DNA of 6,181 nt from an uncultured Ruminococcus sp. (GTDB lineage: Bacteria; Bacillota; Clostridia; Oscillospirales; Acutalibacteraceae): NCBI GenBank assembly GCA_902773035.1, contig CACYDB010000086.1, positions 1-6,181 on the forward strand, read 5' to 3'. The notes under the pieces are model-generated. The model was not told where the DNA came from. It made no database searches and was given only the letters and a program-made list of their open reading frames with translations. This document shows, piece after piece, positions 1 through 6,114 of the stretch (position 1 is the stretch's first letter; each line of letters opens with the position of its first letter). A program made the position numbers and the translations under genes.

Positions 1-615
1 GCGTACATTTCGATGACGATCGGCGCGGCGTTCCTGTTCATACACTACATTGAATACGATCAGCTCGACTCGGAGTATCGTATCAACGAGCAGGAGAAAA
101 TGTTAAACCGTGACGCTTTGACGGGACTTCGCAGTCGTTACGCGTATTCCAAGGCGCTGACAGGTTACGAGGCTCAGGGAAAGCTTCCCGACGACTTAGC
201 CGCGTTCTCAATCGACATCAACGGCTTGAAATTCACCAACGATACGCTCGGTCACGCCGCGGGAGATGAGTTGATTTGCGGCGCCGCGGAATGTATCAAC
301 ACGGTTTTCGGAGGCGTTGGACTTTGCTACAGGACAGGCGGAGATGAATTCATAGTTCTGGCGCATATCGACCGCGAGAAAGCTTCAGCGCTCCTCGCCG
401 GGCTTTATGAGGTGACTGACGCGTGGGACGGAAAGCTTATCCATAATCTGAGCATGTCGGCAGGCTACGCTCTGGCGTCCGACCATCAGGGAGCCTCCGC
501 TGAAAAACTGGTTTTCTTCGCCGACAAGGGTATGTACGAGGAGAAAAACCGTTATTACAATCAGCTCGGCGATAAGAGAAGGGTTCAGGCGTCGATCGAA
601 AAACAATATTCATAA
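1..615 (+). CDS. GGDEF-domain protein (probable diguanylate cyclase), 3' part only
   Basis: The frame is open from base 1 and ends at TAA 613-615, giving 204 visible residues; the beginning is outside the window. An ATG at 13 lies within a hydrophobic stretch (AYISMTIGAAFLFIHYI) and has no ribosome binding site, so I take it as internal. That stretch reads as the last transmembrane helix of a membrane sensor. A short linker follows, then a GGDEF domain filling the rest. Visible hallmarks are DALTGLRSR at the domain start (about bases 112-138), the metal/nucleotide region SIDIN...NDTLGHAAGDEL (about 208-273), and an intact GGDEF signature at 337-351. GGDEF domains of this type condense two GTP into cyclic di-GMP at the inner membrane face. 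The residues expected for catalysis are present, so activity is plausible. The RxxD inhibitory site normally five residues before GGDEF is absent (GGVG there). The input domain is not visible, so the signal it senses is unknown. Confidence 0.88.
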   Translation, partial: AYISMTIGAAFLFIHYIEYDQLDSEYRINEQEKMLNRDALTGLRSRYAYSKALTGYEAQGKLPDDLAAFSIDINGLKFTNDTLGHAAGDELICGAAECINTVFGGVGLCYRTGGDEFIVLAHIDREKASALLAGLYEVTDAWDGKLIHNLSMSAGYALASDHQGASAEKLVFFADKGMYEEKNRYYNQLGDKRRVQASIEKQYS

Positions 616-625
616 TGTGATTATT

Positions 626-659
626 AGCAGACAGCTTTGTTACAAGGCTGTCTGTTTTT
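626..659 (+). terminator. Rho-independent terminator after the GGDEF gene
   Basis: The left arm CAGACAGC (628-635) pairs perfectly with GCTGTCTG (647-654). The stem can continue inward by up to four more pairs, including one G-U, to a three-base loop at 640-642. It is followed by TTTTT at 655-659. It starts about a dozen bases after the stop codon and isolates the GGDEF gene from ilvD. Confidence 0.88.
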
Positions 660-691
660 CTGTGAAGCGCGATTTATATTCGCTGTTTAGC

Positions 692-720
692 TTGATTTTC
701 CGCGTTATATGTGCTAAGAT
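692..720 (+). promoter_or_regulatory. Sigma-A-type promoter of ilvD
   Basis: A -35 box TTGATT (692-697) and a -10 box TAAGAT (715-720) are separated by exactly 17 bases. A TG at 712-713 gives an extended -10 arrangement (TGC-TAAGAT). Transcription would start near 727, leaving a leader of under 30 bases before ATG 755. That is too short for a T-box, leader peptide or riboswitch, so any control would be at initiation. Confidence 0.7.
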
Positions 721-754
721 GAGAAAGTAATTTTTTAGTAAAGGAAGTCTTGTT

Positions 755-2410
755 ATGAGATCTGATTTAATGAAGGAAGGCGCGACAAGAGCGCCTCAAC
801 GTTCGCTTCTTAAGGCGCTCGGTCTTACCGACGAGGAGATCAAGCGTCCTTTCGTCGCTGTTGTTAACTCCAAGAGCGACTATATTCCCGGCCATAAGCA
901 CCTCAACGATATTTCCGAGAAGGTTATGGACGGTATCCGCAACGCAGGCGGTGTTCCGTTTGAGTTTAACACTATCGGTGTTTGCGACGGTCTCGCTATG
1001 AACCACAAGGGTATGAAGTACAGCCTTTGCTCACGCGAGCTTATCGCCGACTCTATCGAGGTTATGCTTACAGCTCATCCGCTCGACGCGGTTGTATTTA
1101 TCCCGAACTGCGACAAAATCGTTCCCGGTATGCTTTTAGCCGCGTGCAGACTTAATCTTCCCGCTGTATTTGTATCGGGCGGTCCGATGATGCCCGGTCA
1201 GTACAAGGGCGAGAGATACGGTCTTTCCGAGATGTTCGAGTACGTCGGAGCTCACGCGGCGGGTAAAATCACCGACGAGGAGCTTACCGCTTATGAGGAT
1301 CACGCTTGTCCGACCTGCGGCTCATGCTCGGGTATGTACACAGCTAACTCAATGAACTGTCTGACAGAGGCTATCGGTATGGGCTTGCCCGGCAACGGCA
1401 CACGTCCCGCTATCTCAGCCGCGAGACGCGCTCTCGCTCAGGAAGCCGGCGAAACTGTTATGGAGCTTCTTAAAAGCAACATCAGACCTAAGGACATCAT
1501 CACAAAGGAGAGCTTCGAGAACGCTCTGCGCTGTGAGATGGCTCTCGGATGCTCCAGCAACACTGTTCTCCACCTGCTCGCGATCGCCTATGAAGCCGAC
1601 GTTCCCGTTGACATCAAGGTTATCGACGAAATCAGCAAGACTACTCCGCAGATTTGTAAGCTTAATCCCGCGGGTAAAATATTTATCACAGACCTCAACG
1701 AGATGGGCGGTATCCCCGCTGTTATGAAGGAGCTCTCAAAGCTCGGTATCATCAATGAGGACGCTCTGACGGTCAAGGGTACTGTCGGCGAGCGTATCAA
1801 GGACGCTCCCGCTCCCGACGGCGAGGTTATCCACACTGTTGAGAATCCGCTCCGCAAGGACGGCGGTATCGCTATCCTGTTTGGTAACATCGCTCCCGAC
1901 GGCGCTGTTGTTAAGCAGGGCGCTGTTGCTCCCGAGATGATGAAGAATACAGGCCCCGCGCGTGTATTTGACTCTGAGGAGGCGGCGTGCGACGCGATTT
2001 ACGGCGGAAAAATCAACCCCGGCGACGTAGTTGTTATCCGTTATGAAGGCCCCAAGGGCGGTCCCGGAATGAGAGAGATGCTCGCTCCGACCTCTGCTCT
2101 CGCGGGAATGGGACTCGACAGCTCTGTTTCTCTTATCACTGACGGAAGATTCAGCGGCGCTACAAGAGGCGCGGCTGTAGGCCACGTAAGCCCCGAGGCT
2201 GCCTCAGGCGGTCTTATCGGACTTATTGAGGAGGGCGATACAGTAACCGTTGACATTACGGACAGACAGCTCGTGCTCCACGTTGACGACGCTGTTATCG
2301 AGGAACGCCGCAAGAGCTACAAGGCTCCCGAGCAGGAGCTTTCGGGCTACATCAAGCGCTACGCTAAGCTTGTTACCTCAGGCTCCACAGGCGCTGTATT
2401 TGAAAAGTAA
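755..2410 (+). CDS. ilvD: Dihydroxy-acid dehydratase IlvD
   Basis: 551 residues, the normal full length for bacterial IlvD (EC 4.2.1.9). The enzyme dehydrates 2,3-dihydroxy-isovalerate and 2,3-dihydroxy-3-methylvalerate to the 2-keto acids that precede valine/leucine and isoleucine; it is cytosolic and uses an Fe-S cluster plus Mg. Family signatures seen: NTIGVCDGLAMNHKGMKYS (about residues 72-90, D78 as Mg ligand), IPNCDKIVPGM (116-126; C119 cluster ligand, D120, and K121 as the carbamylated Mg-ligand position), CPTCGSCSGM (185-194; C191 cluster ligand), EMLAPTS (441-447, E441) and TDGRFSG (462-468, S467 as the catalytic base position). These role assignments come from family knowledge. ATG 755 is preferred over ATG 770 because AAGGAAG at 741-747 sits 7 bases before it and the N-terminus MRSDLMKEG matches the family. 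Minor peculiarities are C77, C92 and C266 where many homologues have D, P and G. The gene stands alone between terminators, not next to other ilv or leu genes in this window. Confidence 0.97.
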   Translation: MRSDLMKEGATRAPQRSLLKALGLTDEEIKRPFVAVVNSKSDYIPGHKHLNDISEKVMDGIRNAGGVPFEFNTIGVCDGLAMNHKGMKYSLCSRELIADSIEVMLTAHPLDAVVFIPNCDKIVPGMLLAACRLNLPAVFVSGGPMMPGQYKGERYGLSEMFEYVGAHAAGKITDEELTAYEDHACPTCGSCSGMYTANSMNCLTEAIGMGLPGNGTRPAISAARRALAQEAGETVMELLKSNIRPKDIITKESFENALRCEMALGCSSNTVLHLLAIAYEADVPVDIKVIDEISKTTPQICKLNPAGKIFITDLNEMGGIPAVMKELSKLGIINEDALTVKGTVGERIKDAPAPDGEVIHTVENPLRKDGGIAILFGNIAPDGAVVKQGAVAPEMMKNTGPARVFDSEEAACDAIYGGKINPGDVVVIRYEGPKGGPGMREMLAPTSALAGMGLDSSVSLITDGRFSGATRGAAVGHVSPEAASGGLIGLIEEGDTVTVDITDRQLVLHVDDAVIEERRKSYKAPEQELSGYIKRYAKLVTSGSTGAVFEK

Positions 2411-2421
2411 GATCATATTCA

Positions 2422-2448
2422 GGGCGGGTCAGTCAGACCCGCCTTTTC
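2422..2448 (+). terminator. Rho-independent terminator after ilvD
   Basis: A perfect 8-bp GC-rich stem, GGCGGGTC (2423-2430) with GACCCGCC (2436-2443), encloses the loop AGTCA. It is followed by TTTT at 2444-2447. It begins about 12 bases after the ilvD stop. Confidence 0.9.
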
Positions 2449-2459
2449 TGCGTTTATGA

Positions 2460-2533
2460 GCAAAATATACACAAAATTATATTGCTTTTAGACGATAAAT
2501 AGTATATACTGATAGTATCATTTATAAAGGAAG
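2460..2533 (+). promoter_or_regulatory. Promoter and ribosome binding site of the large surface-protein gene
   Basis: The -35 TTGCTT (2482-2487) and -10 TATACT (2505-2510) are 17 bases apart, predicting a start near 2517 and a leader of about 24 bases. The ribosome binding site AAAGGAAG (2526-2533) lies 7 bases before ATG 2541. Upstream, GCAAAAT (2460-2466) and CAAAATTATA (2472-2481) place two CAAAAT copies 11 bases apart. GATAAAT occupies 2494-2500 in the spacer. Both features recur at the next surface gene (6013-6034 and 6067-6073). The -10 region also holds overlapping small inverted repeats: AGTATATACT (2501-2510) and ATACT-GAT-AGTAT (2506-2518). Confidence 0.72.
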
Positions 2534-2540
2534 TGTTTTT

Positions 2541-5500
2541 ATGAAGATTTTATCAAAAACAGCAAAAGCCTCATTGAGTATGCTTCTTGCTGTAGTTATG
2601 CTGATGAGCGTATTTGTCGCGGCAGCTCCTGCCGTATCGGCGGCTGAAACGTCATCAGTTAAAACAGGAGCGACTCCCGACGAGCTTGCTCCCGAAAATA
2701 TCAAGAGCATTGATATTAATGATATGACGCTTATCAAGGATTATGATACGCAACCCGAATACATTTATGTTGATGACGTCTATAAGGAATATGGGGTGTA
2801 CTCATATAAATATTCTATCAACGGCTCAATAACCCTTAATGACGGAACAAAGTACACAATTGACAACGGAAACGTATACGACAGTGATCGTAATTACATT
2901 GACGTTGAGTTCAAATTTTCCGATGACCAGTCTTATACAAACCAGTGGGGAATAGGTTCCCACAAGGTTGAAGTCGAGTTCGACGGAATAAAGTCCGAAT
3001 TCAAGGTCAACATTGTTGAGAATCCCGTCAAGAGCGTTGAGGCGACGGACGTTGAGGTGCTGGAGGGCGTTGACACCAGACAGGAGAGCGGTTATGTCGG
3101 AGAGGACGGAGACTATACCGAGTGGGTGGAGTATAACTTTTATCCCGAGGTTATCGTAACTCTTAAGGACGGCACAAAGCTTACAAGTAAAGACCATGGT
3201 ATGATTATGCTTTACGGCAGATATTATGCCGTGTCCTACGAGACAGGTCAGAGTTATAATAACGTTTGGGGAGTCGGCGACCACGAGGTAAAGCTGTACT
3301 TGCTCGATACCGAGTGCACCTTCACCGTTACCGTGAAGCCTACCCCGATCAAAAGCGTTGAGGTCAAGGATATAACCTTGTATCAGGGCATTAATCAGAA
3401 TAAATCCACTACATATGTAGATGAAAACATCTATGACTGGCATTATTATTCATATACCCCCGAGTTCACGGTAACCCTGACCGACGGCACTGTGCTTAAC
3501 AGTGAGTACGGCGAGATTTTTTATAACGACAACTGGTACCGACTTGATTACAACGACGGGCAGAATTATGATAGTGAATGGACTGTCGGCGATCATAAGA
3601 TAAAGGCTAAAATCTTCAATCAAGAGGTTAGCTTTACCGTTACGGTAAAGGAAAATCCCGTAAAGTCGTTCGATATCGAGGATGTTGTTCTTTACAGGGA
3701 TATCGACAGAACGACAGTCTATAGAGACGATACTGAATTTGAAGGCTATTACTATTACCCGAATTTCACCGTAACACTCAAGAACGGTACAAAAATTAAA
3801 AATGAGGACGGCAGCAGTTCTGTGAGTATTTCGGGCAGCGACGTATATATGGATTTCATCGACGACCAGAGCAGTGACAACATCTGGGGCGAGGGCGAGC
3901 ATACGGTAACAGGTACCATAGCGGGAATGTCAAAGCAGTTCAAGGCGACGGTATACAACAACCCCGTCAAAAAAATCGTTCCCGAGGACATCACCGTTAC
4001 CGCGGGTGTTGACACTGAGCGTAAATCGGATAAGGACAGTGGATACTATACCGGCACAAATATTGATACAAAATGTGAGATCACGTTCCAAAACGGAGAA
4101 ACTGTCGTAACAGATAAAGAAGGCGGCTTCTATTTCCGTGGTGATTATTGCTCTGTTGATTTCGCCTGTGACGAGACGCCCTCAAACCTTTGGGGCGAGG
4201 GAGTATACACCGCTACTGCAAGCTACGGCGATGTTTCCGCCGATTACAAGGTCACGGTTCTTCCGACTCCCGCGCTAAAGCTCGAGGTCGCAAACGTAAT
4301 CGTCTACAAGGACGCGGACAAGGCGATCGATAGCGGTGACAGCGATAACGCAAAGGGCTTGTATTTCTACAACCCGTCCTTCACGGTAACTATGAAGGAC
4401 GGCTCAAAGCTTGAGGCTTACAGCGCTTATTATCTCGCGCGCTACGGTGTTGATTACAACGGATATTTCTATTCGCTGACATTTACCGACAACCAGAAGA
4501 ATAATTCGTGGGGAATAGGCAAGCACACCGTAACGGCGGAGGTTCTGGGCGTTAAGGCGACCTTTACCGTTGACGTGGTTGAAAATCCCGCCGCGTCGGT
4601 TAAGCTCGACGACATAACGGTTATCGAGAACACCAACGGCTACTATGATTACGATGACAACGGAGATGAATATTTCGTCTACTATCTTGATTCCGTTCCC
4701 TTTAACGTAACCTTGAAGAACGGCGAGGTTCTGAACTCTGAAAACGGAAGAGTCGAGTACGAGGACAAGTATTATTACATTGATTTTGACCGTATCAATA
4801 AGGACACAGGTCATTCGTTCAAGGCGGGCGACAAGACTGTTATTCACGGCAGAGTAATGGGCATTGATTTCAACGTAAACGTCAATGTTATCAGTTCACC
4901 CGTCAAGAGCGTCGATATTCAGCCTATAACGCTCATCAAGGGCGTTGACGACTATCAAGAGTGGGATTCCGAAGCCGCGGAGTATTACGATCAATTCAGC
5001 TTCTCCCCTGCGTTCAAATATACCGTAACTCTCAACGACGGAACCGTCCTTAAGAGTGAAGACGAATACGTCAGGTATAAGGGTCAGAGATACAGTATCG
5101 AGAAATTTATTTCAAATCAGAGCGCCGCAAATCAGTGGACAGTCGGCAATACATACACGGTACAATGCTCGGTCATGGGCAAGGAAACGACCTTTGACGT
5201 TAAGATTGTCGACACTCCCGTCGCAAAGGCGGAGGTTGACGATATCTACCTTGTTGAAAACTCGAACGGTTATTCGGAATATCTGGACGGCGTAAGCTTC
5301 TTCTATTATGTACCGCAGACCAATACGTTCACAGTAACGCTCAAGGACGGTACGGTTCTCAAGGGTGAAAACGGTCAGGTTCAGTATGACGGAAGATCTA
5401 TAGATTGCTTATGGGTAACCTCCGATCAGGGCCCGAAGAATTACTGGACCGCAGGCAACTCTTATAAGGCGAAGGCGAATATTCTCGGCTACGAAGCCGA

Positions 5501-5966
5501 TGTGATCGTGCATATCGTCAAGAGCGCTGACGAGATTCCGGGTTCTTCATCACAGCATGACTCAAGCGCGAGCTCAGACTCGAGCGCGTCGTCAAACAGC
5601 GGCAATAAGGGCTCGGATTCAATGATAAACCCGATTACGCACAGCAGTTCCACTAAGGCTTCCGCAGGCAAGAAAGCCAATCCCGTAAAGATCAAGACAT
5701 CTAAAAAGACTGTCAAAGCTTCCAAGCTCAAGAAAAAGCAGCTCACCGTCAAGGCGATCACTGTCACAAAGGCAAAGGGCAAGGTAAGCTACAAGAAGCT
5801 CTCAGGCTCCAAAAAGCTAAAGCTTAATACTAAGACAGGTAAAATCACAGTCAAAAAGGGTACAAAGAAGGGTAATTACAAAATCAGAGTCAGAGTAGCG
5901 GCGAAGGGCACAGCCTCGTATAAGGCTAAGACCAAAACCGTTACCGTAACAGTCAGAGTCAAATAA
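2541..5966 (+). CDS. Large secreted surface protein with nine Ig-like tandem repeats and a Lys-rich C-terminal module
   Basis: 1141 residues, complete. A signal peptide is clear: Lys-containing start (MKILSKTAKA), hydrophobic core to about residue 29, and a cleavage site near A34/A35 (AVSA-AE). After a short spacer, nine degenerate repeats of about 102-109 residues cover about 52-994. Each begins with a PVKSVxVxDI-like strand. A Tyr/Phe-rich segment and the strand VTLKDGTxLxSExG follow, then DDQSxxNxWGxGxHxV, and each ends in a FTVTV-like strand. The DGT and G-x-H-x-V...FTVTV spacing resembles bacterial Ig-like group 3 (Big_3) domains, so I infer a rod of beta-sandwiches. A Ser/Asp/Asn-rich linker spans about 1001-1045. 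A basic module (about 1047-1141) ends the protein. I see no LPXTG sorting signal, C-terminal membrane helix, SLH, dockerin or catalytic domain, so attachment may rely on the basic module binding anionic wall polymers (inference). Adhesion or a structural role is plausible, but no ligand can be named. The gene has its own promoter and terminator. Confidence 0.9.
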   Translation: MKILSKTAKASLSMLLAVVMLMSVFVAAAPAVSAAETSSVKTGATPDELAPENIKSIDINDMTLIKDYDTQPEYIYVDDVYKEYGVYSYKYSINGSITLNDGTKYTIDNGNVYDSDRNYIDVEFKFSDDQSYTNQWGIGSHKVEVEFDGIKSEFKVNIVENPVKSVEATDVEVLEGVDTRQESGYVGEDGDYTEWVEYNFYPEVIVTLKDGTKLTSKDHGMIMLYGRYYAVSYETGQSYNNVWGVGDHEVKLYLLDTECTFTVTVKPTPIKSVEVKDITLYQGINQNKSTTYVDENIYDWHYYSYTPEFTVTLTDGTVLNSEYGEIFYNDNWYRLDYNDGQNYDSEWTVGDHKIKAKIFNQEVSFTVTVKENPVKSFDIEDVVLYRDIDRTTVYRDDTEFEGYYYYPNFTVTLKNGTKIKNEDGSSSVSISGSDVYMDFIDDQSSDNIWGEGEHTVTGTIAGMSKQFKATVYNNPVKKIVPEDITVTAGVDTERKSDKDSGYYTGTNIDTKCEITFQNGETVVTDKEGGFYFRGDYCSVDFACDETPSNLWGEGVYTATASYGDVSADYKVTVLPTPALKLEVANVIVYKDADKAIDSGDSDNAKGLYFYNPSFTVTMKDGSKLEAYSAYYLARYGVDYNGYFYSLTFTDNQKNNSWGIGKHTVTAEVLGVKATFTVDVVENPAASVKLDDITVIENTNGYYDYDDNGDEYFVYYLDSVPFNVTLKNGEVLNSENGRVEYEDKYYYIDFDRINKDTGHSFKAGDKTVIHGRVMGIDFNVNVNVISSPVKSVDIQPITLIKGVDDYQEWDSEAAEYYDQFSFSPAFKYTVTLNDGTVLKSEDEYVRYKGQRYSIEKFISNQSAANQWTVGNTYTVQCSVMGKETTFDVKIVDTPVAKAEVDDIYLVENSNGYSEYLDGVSFFYYVPQTNTFTVTLKDGTVLKGENGQVQYDGRSIDCLWVTSDQGPKNYWTAGNSYKAKANILGYEADVIVHIVKSADEIPGSSSQHDSSASSDSSASSNSGNKGSDSMINPITHSSSTKASAGKKANPVKIKTSKKTVKASKLKKKQLTVKAITVTKAKGKVSYKKLSGSKKLKLNTKTGKITVKKGTKKGNYKIRVRVAAKGTASYKAKTKTVTVTVRVK
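2694..5522 (+). repeat. Nine tandem protein repeats (about 104 aa each), Big_3-like
   Basis: Approximate units: R1 2694-3020, R2 3021-3341, R3 3342-3653, R4 3654-3959, R5 3960-4265, R6 4266-4583, R7 4584-4895, R8 4896-5213, R9 5214-5522. The repetition is clear in protein but well diverged in DNA, so this is an old array rather than a recent or slipping tandem repeat. By the motif after the first strand, units fall into three subtypes: KDxD-like (R1, R4 as RDID, R6), xG(V/I)(D/N) (R2, R3, R5, R8) and ENxNGY (R7, R9). The Trp of the WGxG motif is kept in eight units; R7 has Phe (SFKAG). R5 is the most divergent and carries three of the protein's few cysteines. Boundaries are drawn by eye at the NP/TP/SP dipeptide before each V-K-S strand. 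Confidence 0.85.
5541..5963 (+). other. Ser-rich linker and lysine-rich C-terminal module of the surface protein
   Basis: Residues about 1001-1045 are a low-complexity Ser-rich linker (GSSSQHDSSASSDSSASS and onward). Residues about 1047-1141 start at ANPVKIKTSKKTVKA and end at TVTVTVRVK. By my count this last module holds 30 Lys and 3 Arg and no Asp or Glu in 95 residues. The alternation of short strands (QLTVKAITV, KLKLNTKTGKITVKKG, GNYKIRVRV, KTVTVTVRV) suggests a small beta-sandwich. I recall similar NP...K-rich terminal modules in many Ruminococcus and Lachnospiraceae secreted proteins. A role in retention at the cell wall is inferred from charge only. Confidence 0.75.
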
Positions 5967-5973
5967 TTATTCA

Positions 5974-6002
5974 GGAAGCCGTCGCGTTTAGTGACGGCTT
6001 CT
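5974..6002 (+). terminator. Probable terminator hairpin after the surface-protein gene
   Basis: A perfect 8-bp stem, AAGCCGTC (5976-5983) with GACGGCTT (5993-6000), extends outward by G5975-C6001 and inward by a G-U and a C-G pair to the loop GTTTA. It begins about 8 bases after the stop. The following T-tract is weak (CTGTGTATATTGG), so termination may be incomplete and some read-through into the next gene is possible. Confidence 0.68.
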
Positions 6003-6012
6003 GTGTATATTG

Positions 6013-6108
6013 GCAAAATCTTCTCAAAATTACATATAATATTTCCGGAAAATATTGATTTTTTATGATAAATGTATTACAATTACTATATCTTTATTTC
6101 TAAGGAGG
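6013..6108 (+). promoter_or_regulatory. Promoter, candidate operator and ribosome binding site of the downstream surface gene
   Basis: The best promoter is TTGATT (6055-6060), 17 bases, TACAAT (6078-6083), predicting a start near 6090. The ribosome binding site AAGGAGG (6102-6108) is full consensus, 6 bases before ATG 6115. A second possible promoter is TTGGCA (6010-6015), 19 bases, TATAAT (6035-6040), which is weaker because of its spacing. GCAAAAT (6013-6019) and CAAAATTACA (6025-6034), plus GATAAAT (6067-6073), repeat elements of the preceding surface gene's promoter. A near-palindrome centred on TTTCCGGAAA (6042-6051), extending to 6038-6056 with one unpaired A, touches the -35 box and could be an operator. 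Confidence 0.68.
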
Positions 6109-6114
6109 AATTTT

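Noticed and set aside
13..15. ATG 13 as the true start of the GGDEF gene
   Set aside because: The frame is open upstream with a continuous hydrophobic helix, and the 12 bases before it contain no ribosome binding site.
616..754. T-box, leader peptide or amino-acid riboswitch ahead of ilvD
   Set aside because: The predicted transcript leader is under 30 bases and the only clear hairpin belongs to the upstream gene's terminator.
1736..2185. Open frame of 149 codons on the minus strand inside ilvD
   Set aside because: It overlaps fully conserved ilvD coding sequence, shows no recognisable domain, and is expected from the codon bias of the opposite strand.
2826..3902. Minus-strand open frames of 205 and 150 codons (2826-3443 and 3450-3902) opposite the repeat array
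   Set aside because: They mirror the repeated sense sequence and resemble each other only because the sense repeats do. They have no family resemblance and no sign of their own transcription unit.
4641..4682. Calcium-binding (EF-hand or dockerin-like) loop at DYDDNGDE, residues 703-710
   Set aside because: The twelfth loop position is Tyr rather than Asp/Glu, there is no paired second loop, and the segment falls in the variable aromatic part of repeat R7.
5056..5295. Plus-strand out-of-frame open frame of 79 codons inside the surface gene
   Set aside because: It lies wholly within a well-supported coding frame and its Arg/Thr/Ser-rich translation looks like a frame-shifted shadow.
2694..5522. 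CRISPR array or recent DNA tandem repeat
   Set aside because: The periodicity of about 310 bases is in the protein, the DNA copies are strongly diverged, and the frame is open throughout.
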